Source: Begonia masoniana (taxonomy: Eukaryota > Streptophyta > Magnoliopsida > Cucurbitales > Begoniaceae). From it: 64,000 nucleotides of DNA. This document shows positions 21,881 to 34,300 of this stretch, one piece after another. Within the stretch, counting starts at the first letter, position 1. Each line of letters opens with the position of its first letter. The notes under the pieces were generated by a model. It was not told the origin of the DNA. It saw nothing but the letters and a program-made list of their open reading frames with translations, and ran no database searches. Position numbers and translations under genes: made by a program. The stretch is from positions 21,292,557 through 21,356,556 of the forward strand of contig CM039511.1 of NCBI GenBank assembly GCA_022432975.1, written 5' to 3'.

Positions 21881-22530
21881 TCGTTACAAATGTTGTCATC
21901 GAGGATCTCATGGTTGGATCACGCTTGCTCGCGATGTACGTTGGGTAGCGTCAACATCTCGAGATATGCATTTTGGGCAAGAACGCCATCATGCCCGTTG
22001 ATTATTCTGAAAGTGCGTACAAGGTCTTAGCATTATTGTTTGCGGATTCTGAGAGAGTTGATTATGGATAACATTTGTCGTTGCTTGTTAGCGTTGTTGC
22101 TTCTGCATGCAGATAGGTCCATTGTCCCGAGTAGGCTAGCCGGAATAAGTTGTGAATTTGGGCGCCCCACAGTATTGACCACTAGTACCGTAAGACCCAA
22201 CTTAGACACAAAATTTCTTCTTTGAATTCTTTATGGAAAATAAAATGTTCTTTTCTGCAAAAATATAATAAATCATTAGAATCTATCCTGAATAATCTAG
22301 AAATTTAACTAATATCACAAAATATTTCTCTAAACTTAGAATTCTTTTTTGTCGTAACAAAAACAACTATTTTCTTTGAAAACAGTTAAAGTAAATATAT
22401 TTATTTTAAATATAAAAATTCATGTCAAACGTATGAAATTAAAAGGTAAACATAAAATTAGCTTAATCTTTAAAAAATATAATATTTTTATCTTTGTTTT
22501 TAAAGAATTACATAAATTTAATTTTTTATA
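21881..22530. other. AT-rich, no gene seen
   Basis: Short frames of 61-67 codons have no recognisable motif. From about 22200 the sequence is strongly AT-rich up to the MULE terminus at 22531. Confidence 0.4.
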
Positions 22531-22752
22531 GGATTAAGTTCAAAACAAGCTTCAACTATCGGAAAAGTGCAAAAAAAAGCTTCAACTATGGAAAGTGCAA
22601 AATAAAGCTCTGCGATACCCACTCACCCCCTGCAAAGGGTGCAGCGGTTACCCGCGTGCAGCGGGTACCCGCCTTACAAGAGGGGTCACGCGGGTAACCG
22701 CTGACTCCCCGCGTCAGCGGGTACCCGCATCATTTGAGGCGGGTACCCGCGT
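22531..22752 (+). repeat. MULE-1 left terminal inverted repeat
   Basis: Outer part: two AAGCTTCAACTAT(C/G)GAAAA-type repeats and GTGCAAAATAAAGCTCTGCG. Inner part is GC-rich and contains three perfect copies of the 12 bp palindrome GCGGGTACCCGC (22661-22672, 22717-22728, 22739-22750) plus degenerate ones. It aligns with the complement of 48978-49179. Confidence 0.85.
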
Positions 22753-23208
22753 TAGCAACAATACACCCTCCTCGCAATTTTTAACCCTAAATATGTTTGC
22801 AGCTCTGTTATTCGTCGTCGAAACCTTTTCTTCCTCGCCGCCGAAGCTCGCCTAACTCCGATCACCACTACGCCCAACCCAAATCGTCCTGCTACGCCCA
22901 ACTCCGATGCCCATTACGCCGACCTTGTCCAAAATCCGAGCTCCCCAAATCGCAAGAAATCCGAGTGCCAAAAATCGACGAAATCCGACCGGATTTTGTC
23001 CAAACCGACCTCAAATTAGTCAAAACCGACCCCAAATTAGTCAAAATCACGCCCAAATTGTCACATTTTTGCTGAAATCGCCACAACTGACCGATTTTCA
23101 CCCACATTTTACATAATTCGAGAGTGAATTTCTAGTATCGACGGTGCTCGTTTTAAAACAGATGATCATATTTTATGTAACATTTTTAATATTATTCAAT
23201 TATGTGTT
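22753..23208 (+). other. MULE-1 subterminal and probable ORF2 leader region
   Basis: Contains a C-rich stretch and repeated CCGACC(C/T)CAAATTAGTCAAAA words (about 22980-23060). It probably belongs to the 5' leader of the plus-strand gene at 38938. It is cut at 23208 by the first solo LTR. I cannot define an exon here. Confidence 0.35.
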
Positions 23209-26200
23209 TGTAACGAACCTTAATTAAACCCTTGTACTATTCCTAAAAAATCCCATGAAATTTAAACTTTTATTCGTATTTTGATCATGCATGCATAAGG
23301 GTGCTCAACCCCGTTCAGCAGAAGACTATTCATGTGTGAAAATTTCCTCTCGGGTTCTATCACTTAATTTCTCTCGGAATAAATAATCACTTAGTTCTTC
23401 TCGGGTTTCATCAATTTAAGCAGTGGAGGAGGATGTTTCTCTCTATCGGGTTTGGACGACGGAAACATAAGGAAATACCTCTCGGGTTTCATCAATTTAA
23501 ACAGTGGAGGAGGATATTTCTCACTTGGGTTTGGACGATAAAAACCTTAGGGGGCATAGACGACAAAAACTGTAGGCAGTGTGGACGACTGAAAACAGTA
23601 GTCAGTGTGGACGACCAAAAACTGTAGGCAGCATGGACGACTGAAAACTGTAGGCAGCGTGGACGACTGAGTTTCTCTGCCAGAATACTTTAAACTTTAT
23701 CGTCCACATTCGTTCACGTGACTTATTCGTCCACGAGACTTATTCGTCCACATGACTTACTTGTCCACAGGCTACTTAAACCCTATTCGTCCACGGGCTC
23801 TATTCGTCCCCGAGGCTTGGACATTGACTTTGGATGATGACTTTCTTACAGAAACACTTAACTGAACTTTATCGTCCACAGACTTTGGACGATGACTTTC
23901 TTACAGAAATACTTAACTGAAACTCATACAATTTTCCCCCTGTTTCACCCATTACCCGAACGATTGCCCCTTTCTGGCGATCGATCGGATAGCTCTCTGG
24001 ATTTTGTTCATAGAGCTGTTTTCACCATCTTTCCCCTGCATAATCTAAAATCATCAAACAACCTAAAACGGCACTTCTCAACTCAAATCATCAAACCTAT
24101 TACCAACCTTAAGCCAATTCAATTCATTAAAATCTAATCTATTTCAATTATCAATCAACCCAGTTCATCAATCTCCAAACATACAAAAACATTTCTCCCA
24201 ACAGAAACATATATCGTAAAATCTCCAAAGACAACAAAGTTTTTTAAAACATTAAAACATCTATCTATCAATTATCCAGGTACCAGACATCTTAAAATGA
24301 TTCTATCTACACAAATCTCCTATCTGATCCACCATCAGCCAAAAATATCCCAGAAATCCTCAAAACACCTACTTACATCCCAATGGGTCAAAATAAGCAA
24401 CAACTGCCCAGTGCACTCCCACGGGCACACCTCTTCAACCAGCTTATACATCGGGCAGAGGAATCTCATCCTCACCTGTATCGAAGTCACCTACACCATA
24501 GAGATAAACTATGAGCTAAAGGCTCAGTAAATCTACGTAAATGAAGATACATGTCGTGCATATGTAGTTCATAAAATCATGCAGTCATGTTCATTTTTTA
24601 CATTTCATAGCAGAGGGTGTCACCGGGGGTTGACTCTCACCAGATGGAGAGGGCACATCTCGCAGTTAGATAGGCATTTCCATCTACCGAGGGAAAAACA
24701 TACTCCTCCTCTCAGGACAGCCATGTCTGAACCCCACCCCGGACGTGACCAGATTACATGCATTCATATCCTTTCTTTTAGCCATTTCTTTTCATGAAAA
24801 CTTAATGCGGGAAATTCCTTTTCATTTTTTTCTGAAAACTATGATGCATGAGCGTGAACGATGCATTAAACATAAAACAAGCATAAAGCAGTAAATAAAG
24901 CTTAGGCAGGACGTTCTATAAATTGTAAACACCCTATCTACCCATCCAGCCTACACTAAAGCATTAAAATCACCAAATCCTCAACCAATAACTCTCTTGT
25001 GGTGTAGGCCAAATCGGCCAAACAAGTCACGAAGACTTACCTCGCATTCTTAGCACGCAGAGCTTTTCGTTTTGAGCTGGTCCACCTAGAACATTTCACA
25101 ACCCACGACATTAGAACCGAGCCTAAATCATCGAACTTTCAAAATCTCCAACATTTACCAATAGATTAACCAACTACTTCCAATAATCGCCAATACATCC
25201 ACTAGAGTCATAAATAACGGAAACCCTTCCATTTTTAACATAAACCATCAATTTCGATAAAACCCTAAATGAAACCCTAGTTAATAATAACTCCAAAACT
25301 TGTACAACAACGTCCTTAAGCATAGAATCTTACCTAAGGTCGCGATTTAAGAAGAAAACGTGGAGACGGATCTATGACCGGAGGAACACCGTCGACGGGC
25401 TGTGAAGAAATGGAGGCGATGAAGAATCGCCAGAAAAGCTCACTGGAGTTTTTCTTTCGTGGAAGCAGAGGGAACTGAGGGAGAGAGAGGAATACTTAGG
25501 TTTTATAAATGTTTTAACACTTAAATTACCATATTACCCTTTATTTGATTTTTCTATTAATATTCCTCTTATTCGTTAATTAGTCTATAAATTCGGTTTC
25601 TCCAAATATTTCGATTTATTCCTAGGGTTCCGATTTATTCCTAGAGTTCCAATAAAACTTTCCGTTTACAAAACTAGGGGTGAGCATGGTCCGGTCCGGT
25701 CTAGTCCGGTTTCAAGCCGGAATCGGACCAGACCAAAGGATTCAGGATTTTTTTTCCTAATCCCAGAACCGGACCAAAATTTTCGGTTCGGTCCCGGTTT
25801 CTCCCACAAATTTTTTTTTTACAGTAAATTGCAATAAAAAAAAATTAAAATTTCCTCTAAGGACATGTTATATACAATCAAACTATTTCCTACAAAGAAT
25901 TAAAAGACTACAAATGATAAATTACATAGAGAAGAGAAACTGAAAGTTTGAGATTTGTAGAAAACTGAAACTTTGAACCTTCTTCCCCCTTAGGCCGAGC
26001 CTTAAATGACTATTGAATTAAAGTTTCAGTCCGGTCTGGGATTTCGGGAAATTTTGGTCCTGGACCGAGAACCGGACCATTTCCCATGGGAATTCTATTT
26101 TTAGAACTAAAACCGGACCAAAACTGGTGGTCCGGTCCGGTTCTCGATCCTCGGTCCAGTCCTGCTCACCCCTACACAAAACGAACTTAATTTACTATAT

Positions 26201-26257
26201 TTACAGAAATGCCACTATACATTGGAATTCCAAAAATCCGTAAAACCGAGTGTTACA
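23209..26257 (-). mobile_element. Solo LTR, target duplication GTGTT
   Basis: Minus strand runs from TGTAACACTCGGTTTTACGG (26257) to GGTTCGTTACA (23209). Perfect GTGTT duplications lie at 23204-23208 and 26258-26262. No internal region is present, so it arose by LTR-LTR recombination. It carries a 500 bp hAT-like insertion at 25675-26174. Landmarks on the minus strand: donor TTAG|GTAAGA near 25334, donor GAG|GTAAGT with GT at 25040-25039, inverted repeat arms 24642-24653 and 24674-24685, and the frame GDFDTGEDEIPLPDV-stop at 24491-24444. The block at 23540-23930 is a CGTCCAC/GTGGACGAC minisatellite. Confidence 0.85.
25675..26174. mobile_element. hAT-like MITE, 500 bp
   Basis: Ends TAGGGGTGAGCA...TGCTCACCCCTA, flanked by 8 bp duplications TACAAAAC (25667-25674) and CACAAAAC (26175-26182), 7 of 8 identical. 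Internal blocks match the element at 2180-3555 in reverse orientation, so it is a deletion derivative of that family. It sits inside the solo LTR at 23209-26257. Confidence 0.8.
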
Positions 26258-28747
26258 GTGTTGGTGATTGTTGTCAATTCTGTCATGGCCCTAATAGGTC
26301 GCGGCATATTCTTAACTTAAACTTAATCAATTTATGTCATGGAACATCTACTTATAAAATTTTGAAACTCTCGGACGTCTAAAACAACAAATTAAAAACT
26401 CTAAATTCTCAGAACTCGACTCTTTCATATATCTGACGGCGTACTCATCCACAGAGTCGAACGACATAACTCGAGCAACAATTTTATCTACAAGGTCGGG
26501 CAACTTAATTGTCCACACACTACTTTGACATTTTCATCCACTGACTGTTAAACATTATCACTCTCTGTTCAAGTGACTTCATCGTCCACAGACCACGTGA
26601 CTTCATCTCTCATCGGTTATATAGACTCACCGTCCACGGACCAACGTCCATAGACTGACTTAAATTTATCGTCCACGGACCACGTGACTTTATCATCCAC
26701 AGTCCACGTGACTACTTACTTTGGACGATATCATTTCATACAACCTTAATTTGAACGACATCGTTTTGGACGACATCTCAACTTCATTTTCTGGACTCGA
26801 ACTCGCCCCTAACTTTGGACGATGACTCATCCACTTAATCTGGATGACATATTCGTCCATTCAATTCTGGATGACGACTTACTTACAACTCTAGACGACT
26901 GTTTTTACTTACGAAACAGAACACATTGACAGCCGATCAATCGCCCTCCCTGGAGAACGTTTGGCTAGCTCTCTGGATCTGACTCTATAAATAATTTCAC
27001 ATCTTATTTCAAAAGAAAATCATTCTACTCATAAAAATATAAGTATACGTAGCGGAAGACTTAAGGAAAAACTGACAAAAATCCTCTAATCCTAGAGTCT
27101 TTTATAGTTCATGAACATCAAGAATATTTCCTACTTATACTTCCATTTCATTGCCTTATACCATGGTAGATTAAGAGCACACTCCTCGGGTCAAATCGCC
27201 TCCCAGCCACAAATCATCGCCATGAGCACCATCCAGCAACCCAAATTATGCCTCATCATTTGATTTGAAGTTCTCACCTTCCAAATTGTCACCTACATCA
27301 TAAGGTTTAAACTATAAACCTAATACTTAGTAAGGAGTGCAACGTATGCATAAATGCTCATGAATGCATACTTAGTAAAATCATGTTCACATTCTTTATT
27401 CATATCATGGGAATCATGTTCTTGTTCATCGTTCATTTATGTGCATGTACTTGGTCCTTGCGGACAGAAATCTTGGTCCATTGAATGGACAGTGACATAT
27501 ACATGTTCGTTTACTCGTTCTTGTTCTTTTCATGTTCTTGTTCATCATTTACATGACATGGATTAAGGGGGGTTTGTGCCGAAGGGGGTAGGCAGAGTGC
27601 GTGTACATGATCCTCTCAGACAGAGTTCTTGGTCTATTTCTGGACAGTGACATGGCCAAACCACCCCGACCCTCACTTAATCATGGTTGCATATATTTCA
27701 TATTCATATCTCATTCATAAAAGGAGCGTGTACATAAAATATTTTCGTATTCTTGGAAGATAAATCAAGATACAGGAACATGAATGCACTTAAATCATCA
27801 GACTATGGAAAGAATCATATCAGAACAGACGACTTCATAAACTCTATCAGGACATCACATAACATAACTCTTAGTCATCCATAAATCATCAAGCAACATC
27901 ATACAGATTTCCTAGTACCCTTGTGATGTAAGGCCCTAAAGGCCAAAAACCTAGCACACTCACTTACCTGGACTCCTTAGCAATGCCGTGACTTCACTTG
28001 AATCCTTCTCCACTTAAGACATTTCATACTTCAATGTTAAATATATCCTGAATAATCTAAACTCAAAGCTGGTAAAATCTTAGCTAAAAAAATCATCCTA
28101 GAATCTAGCTTAAACCTCTAAGGCATTTCACTGAGCACCTAGTGTGCAGAGCTTAACCTTCATTAACATTAATGGCAATAGCGTCTATACTACCAGATCC
28201 ATACCAACATCAAATTTCTCAAAGTCTAAACATCGACAACATCAGAATCTTATCCTCAATGCCATTAAATAAGGGAACTCGAAGATATAGCTTTGAATCT
28301 GGTATCGACCGATTCTCAATCTTCAGACATCAACCAATAACCATTCCTAAATCGAAGACTCAAAGAATGAATCATCTAAACCTTACCTGAGCTTTGAATC
28401 GTCGAAGAAAGAGGAGGAAGAAATCAGTCGTTGAAGGAGGAAATCGCCAGGAGGGAAAAGTCGGCTACAGGACGGGTTTAAGTGAGGTTTTAGACCTTCA
28501 TTTTCCTATTTATATTGATTAAAATTGCCTTTATATACAAATCTTGCCATTACCTAATTTTTCTCTTAAAACAAGTAATACCCGTCATGTAACACCTGAG
28601 ATACGACTAGGTAATTTTCCTAACTGTATTAACGGTCATGAATATTTAATCTTCGCGGTTTAGAATTTTATGACAAGTTTAATTAATTACATGTGGGTTT
28701 TAAACTAGGTTGAGTGGCAATATTGTAATATTGGAAGTCGAGATCAG

Positions 28748-28755
28748 TATATAAA
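28748..28755 (+). promoter_or_regulatory. LTR TATA box
   Basis: TATATAAA lies 160 bp into the LTR, followed by AGAAAAAGG; an identical copy is at 35972-35979 in the 3' LTR. If used, transcription starts early, so most of the 2.6 kb LTR would be transcribed leader (R-U5). This is an inference. Confidence 0.6.
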
Positions 28756-29582
28756 GAAAAAGGAAAAGTTTTAAATTTCACTCAAGCCACTGTAGCCGAC
28801 ATCTTCTACTCTCGGCGATTTCTCTTTCCCCGAGCTCGCACCCCGCCTGCTAGCAATCTCCCTTCGACGACCGGTTTTTCCCGCCATTTCCTGGATACTC
28901 TACGCCCGAGGTATGAGTTTGTCAATGTAGTTATCTGTTAGTTGATTAGCCCTGCCTTCTGCTTAGCATTGTAGTTTTGGACTTTTCTAATGGCCGACTA
29001 ATAATAAGGATATCTAAAATCTGAGAGTTGTAGTGTTATTTATCGAATCAATTCTGGGCATTTTAGATTAATCAATAGTCGAATCTGTCGGTCTTGTTTT
29101 TGGGATTTCAGACTACACTGAGTATTAGACTAAGGAAACTCGGGAATGACTTTAACTAATAGATCCTAGGATGATTTATGAGTAGAGTTTTAGGATTTTG
29201 ATTTAACTACTGTAATGCATATGTTTTAGGTGAAGAAGTTGAAGAGAAAAGGTTCAGATTGCTAAGGAGACCAGGTAAGTGGATGTATTAGGATTTCTAG
29301 CCACTAGGGCCCTACACCATAAGGATACTAGGAGAAAAATTGTTGAAATGTTTAACTGATGATTTTGACTAGTAGTTTGCCATGATATGAAGTATTTGAG
29401 CAGGAAGATGTTAAGTTACATGATGTTCTACTCGTTCATACAGTATGATATTCCTCTGTGAAAATTCTTGTCCATGCATTATGTGCTCGTTTATGATTAA
29501 GTTAAGAATATGAAAAGAAAAACAAATGTAAGCATGATTAAGCGCGGAATGGGGGAAATGACTATGACATGTTCACAAGGCT

Positions 29583-29815
29583 TATGTATGGCTCGCGAAT
29601 TCTCCCACTGGTGGAGGCCGAGTTGATGATAAGCATGGCTCGTGAATTCTCCCACTGGTGGAGGCCGAGATAATGATAAGTATGGCTCGTGAATTCTCCC
29701 ACTGGTGGAGGCCGAGATAATGATAAGTATGGCTCGCGAATCTTTCTACTGGTGGAGGCCGAGATGATGATAAGTATGGCTCGCGAATTCTCCCACTGGT
29801 GGAGGCCGAGCTAGT
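29583..29815. repeat. 47 bp tandem repeat in chromovirus 2 LTR
   Basis: Five units of about 47 bp, each containing TATGGCTCGCGAATTCTCCC followed by ACTGGTGGAGGCCGAG and a spacer GATAATGATAAG. The 3' LTR copy is at 36807-37039. One unit of the 5' array (AATCTTTCTACTGG) has a cluster of changes absent in the 3' copy, suggesting unit-level mutation or conversion. Minus-strand frames through the array are translation artefacts of the repeat. Confidence 0.85.
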
Positions 29816-30359
29816 CGTTACTATGATTGCCCGGTTGGCAATGATCATGTGCCCTGTCTTTCTCCCTCGTTCCCTCCCTTAATACATGCTATGTAATGAT
29901 GAAAATGAGCATGAATGAAGAAAGATTTACGAACTTATGTTTCTTTAATTTGTTCATTCATGTATGTCTGTCACCATGCATTCCTTACTAAGCATTACGC
30001 TTATAGTTAAACCTTATGTTGTAGGCGAAGAGACTACAGGTGAAGATACTAATTTCAAAGAGGATATTTAAAGTTGGTTGCTGGAGGATGCTCAATATGA
30101 TAGTGCAGGACTGGAGAGGCGATTATGACCCCTGGTTATTGCTTCCTTATGTCAGTAAGAATACAAGAACTGGAAATATGTAGGATAGTGTTAGTATTGT
30201 CTGAGTCAACTTTTGAGTCTGGAATTAATTTTAAGGGATTATCGAACGGTCTGTTTTGCTTAAGTCTTCCGCTACGTTTATTCTGAACGAGTCTATAATT
30301 TTCTACACGTATGAATGTTAAGTCATTGAAATTTGAAGTCTGTGAAGATTAAGTCTATC

Positions 30360-30900
30360 GGATGTTGTCGAGTGTTTTAGTCATCCGGTGATGTCGAGTG
30401 TTTTGCTCGTCGGATAATAAGGGTTAAGTCGTTTGTCGCATAGTCACCGGATGATGCGGGTATTTACAATACCGGGCGATGTGAGTGTTATTTTGTCGTC
30501 TAGCGCCCGGTGGATGAAGCGTATTTTCTTCACCGGATGATGTGAGTGTTTTCTTGTCGTTTAGTGACCGGATGATGTGAGAGTTGAAGTGTGTTAGTTG
30601 CCGGATGATGAAAGTATGGTTTGTCGTGTAGTTATTCACCTGATGATGTAGACGATGTTTGTCGTTTAGTGGCCGAATGTGATTTAATAAGTCATGCGCG
30701 ATGCGCGTGCTCACCGGATGATGTTTCTTATCTAGTGAGATTTTAATGAGTCACGTGTTTGACTCGTGTTCACCGGTGGATGTCCACTACTGGGCGATGT
30801 TTTAATTGAACATGTGAAACCCACGTGCCTACCGGAAGATATCTTCTATTAGGCGATGATAAGTGAGTCTCGTAGAGTACACGTGATGAATCGGATGGGG
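30360..30900. repeat. CACCGGATGATG minisatellite, chromovirus 2 LTR
   Basis: About 15 irregular copies of (T/C)CACCGGATGATG(T/A) or close variants, with TTTGTCGT(C/T)TAGTG spacers. The 3' LTR copy is at about 37575-38120. Same LTR position as the other families' minisatellites. Confidence 0.75.
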
Positions 30901-31195
30901 CACACCCTGCCAGCCGATGCATGCAAAACCATGCAAACCCGAGTAGAATGAGGTTAGGTGATTTAAGGGCATTTCTTCCCTATCCGATTATGCTTTGGAA
31001 CTGACGATCGAGTTTAATCGACTGATTCTGTCAATGAATGAATTATTAGAAATATGAAGGAGTCAAGTTCATGTTCTGAGTTTTTAAAAAAAAAAGAAGA
31101 GAGGAATACTAATGATGAACAGGTGTAGAAATTAAGAAGTAAATGATTACGATTGTCATGTTTACGTGGCGATCCCATCCGGGTTGTTACAATTA

Positions 31196-31207
31196 TGGTA
31201 TCAGAGC
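31196..31207 (+). promoter_or_regulatory. Primer-binding site, initiator tRNA-Met
   Basis: TGGTATCAGAGC begins five bases after the 5' LTR end, the exact complement of the initiator tRNA-Met 3' end used by most plant Ty3/gypsy elements. Confidence 0.85.
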
Positions 31208-31354
31208 AAAACCGGGTTCTCAAATCGATTCTGCAGACTGCCTTCCAGCACTGACTGTCACATGAGCACACTTCAGCGACTGTAAGTATTTATGATTTCC
31301 GTATATGTCATTAAGTTAAGATATATTTGTAATGATTTGTCTAGGAATCCCAAA

Positions 31355-34300
31355 ATGGTTAGAGGTCAACAGAGAGAGACCAATGAGGATAGCAATGCTA
31401 TCGCTCAGTTGACTGAGTTGGTCATGCGCCAATCTCACCAGATAGAACGACTGATGACTGCTAGAGAGGAACAAGGCAACTCCAGTACTAATGCAACTCA
31501 TGATCATGGGGGTGAGCATTTTCACCGGCTTCGACCCCCGGTGTTTAATGGATATGTTTCAGATCTTATTCATGCTGAGGAGTGAATTCGAAAGATAGAA
31601 GACATGTTTAAGTATGCAAAGGTTGATGAAGGGGATAAGGTCACCTATGCTGTCTTTCATTTGGAGTTAAGTGCGAGGCATTGGTAGGACTCGATCCAGA
31701 ACACCGCTAATGCCGAAGCTATGACCTGAGAGATGTTCAAGACTGCCTTCTTTGACAAGTACTTCAATAGGACTGTTCGGGCCAACAAGAAGAAGGAGTT
31801 CATGAATCTACGACAAACTGGCTCTGTGACGGATTACATATGCAAGTTTGATGCTTTATCACTGTTTGCTCCCCGTATGATTGAGGATGAGGAGGACAAG
31901 ATTTACCAATTTGTTCAAGGACTGAAGCCAAGTCTGTACATGAAAGTGAAGACTGCTGGGATACACAATGTACCTTATGGTGAAGTGACGGCTAAGGCCT
32001 TGGAGCTGGAAGAGGCAGAAATGATAGTATATGCACAGCGCGAGCAGCCAAGGAAACCCACGAAGGACACTCAGCCGCCACCACGTCAGAACAAAGGTTG
32101 GCAGCCGCAACAGAACAGGAGACCACAGCAACAACAACAAGGAATAAAGAGACCCTTCAATTCAAATGATGACCAGGGAAAAGGAAAGAGACCTCTGGCA
32201 CCCCTATGCCCCACTTGTCAGAAGAACCATCCTGGTGAGTGCAAGTTGCTTTCTGGCCGCTGTTTCAGGTGTGATAAGGCTGGACACCTAGTCAGAGACT
32301 GCCCCATGCCGCCAGACCCGAACCGTGGAAGAGTAGTACCCAGAGTTTATGCCATGTTGGAAGATGAGGATACAGTGCCGCATACAGTCATAACAGGTAC
32401 CATTATGATATGTGGTTTTGCTGCTTACACGCTTATAGATACAGGAGCCACACACTCGTTTATATCAACCTTGTTTGTATGCAATCATAACATAGGATCT
32501 TTACCAGCTGAAAGGTCGTTTAGTGTTATGTTACCATCAGGGAAATCACTACATTCCGAACAGATTGTTAAAGGTGATGTTGTGTCCTTAGGAAGTAAGA
32601 AACTGTATGTAGAACTGATTGTAATTGACATGAAAGGGTATGAGGTGATATTAGGAATGGATTGGTTATTTAGGCATTATGCCACAATAAGTTGTAGATC
32701 TGGAATGGTTGATTTTCGACCCCCAAATGGTGATCATTATTCCTTCCAAGCTATTCCTAAGATAAGCAAAATACCGATTATATCCTCACTAGAAATTTAC
32801 CGGTTACTGAAAAATGGTTATGAGAGTTACTTAGCTAGCATAATGGATGTACGGGTGAAGAATAAGATAGAGTTACAAGATATCCCCATAGTCAGAGAGT
32901 TCCCTGAGGCATTTCTGGATGACTTGCCAGGATTACCACCTAATAGAGAAGTAGAGTTTGTAATTGATACATATCCCGAGGCATTATCGGTATCTAAGAA
33001 CCCTTACCGTATGGCGCCTGTAGAACTAAAGGAGTTAAAGGTCCAACTACAGGAATTAGTAGACAAAGGGTTTATACGCCCTAGTAGTTCCCCTTGGGGT
33101 GCACCTGTCTTATTTGTCAAGAAGAATGATGGTTCCCTTAGAATGTGCATAGACTACAGGGAACTAAATAAGTTGACAATTAAGAATAAGTACCCCTTAC
33201 CTCGGATTGATGATTTGTTTGACCAATTGCAAGGAGCTAAGGTGTTTTCGAAAATAGATTTACGTTTGGGTTATTACCAACTGAAGGTTAAGGAAGGAGA
33301 TATACCAAAGACAGCCTTCAGAACCCGTTATGGACACTATGAATTCTTGGTCATGTCATTTGGACTGACCAATGCACCTGCAGCCTTGATGGACTTAATG
33401 AATCGAGTGTTTCGGGAGTACTTGGACAAATTTGTAATTGTGTTTATAGATGATATCCTGATTTACTCACGGACTGAAGCTGACCATGCAGAACATTTAA
33501 GAGTAGTTTTGACAACATTGAAGGACCACCAGCTTTATGCCAAATTGTCTAAGTGTGAATTTTGGTTGGACAAGGTCAATTTTCTTGGACATGTAGTTTC
33601 TGCTAATGGAATATCAGTGGACCCGATTAAAATTCAGGCAGTAGAGTATTGGCCACAACCAAAGAATGCCAGTGAAGTCCGCAGTTTCCTTTGATTGGGA
33701 GGCTATTACAGAAAGTTCATCAAAGGATTCTCTCTGATAGCTAAGCTCCTGAAAAATTTGACAAAGAAGGACAATAAATATTCTTGGATCGAAGCTTGTG
33801 AGAATAGCTTCCAGACATTGAAGGTGAAGTTAACAACAGCCCCGGTTTTGACTCTCCCAACCGATGAAGGAAAGTTTAGCGTATATTGTGATGCATCTAA
33901 AGTTGGGTTGAGCTGTGTTTTGATGCAATAAGGTAAAGTTGTAGCGTATGCCTCTAGGCAGCTAAAGAGTTACAAACAGAACTACCCTACTCATAATTTA
34001 GAATTAGCCGCTGTCGTTTTTGCTTTGAAGATATGGAGGCACTACTTATATGGACAGCAGTGTGAGGTGTTTTCTGACCATAAAAGTTTGAAGTATCTCT
34101 TTACACAAAAAGAATTGAACATGAGGCAGAGGCATTGGTTGGAATTTGTTAAGGATTACGACTTTGAGATCAAGTATCACCCGGGTAAGGCTAACTCTGT
34201 AGCTGACGCATTGAGCAGGATGTCAACAACAATGCAACCCATTGTATCAACTATGTCTATACCTTTGAGGACAGAGATTTAGAAATTGGAGTTGGAGATA

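Larger units (their letters stand above)
28588..31191 (+). repeat. 5' LTR of chromovirus 2
   Basis: Runs from TGTAACACCTGAGATACGAC to GGGTTGTTACA. It has TATA at 28748-28755, exon-1 donor-like CGAG|GTATGA near 28912, acceptor-like GTTTTAG at about 29229, donor CCAG|GTAAGT (GT at 29275), branch-like TACTAAG at about 29988, acceptor TTGTAG and frame GEETTGEDTNFKEDI-stop at 30024-30071. Two repeat arrays are listed separately. Confidence 0.9.

Noticed and set aside
21801..22225. Frames of 61-66 codons after the forward LTR
   Set aside because: They are short and without motif. They may be leader or SINE sequence, not coding.
22892..23116. Frames in three phases with repeated 'NRPQISQ' or 'SVLTNLG' peptides
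   Set aside because: They come from a short imperfect tandem repeat in the MULE subterminal region. Openness in several frames indicates sequence bias, not coding.
29582..29848. 88-codon minus-strand frame of repeated proline-rich peptides, also at 36721-37072
   Set aside because: It reads through the 47 bp tandem repeat of the chromovirus LTR. The frame differs between the two LTR copies by point changes without coding constraint.
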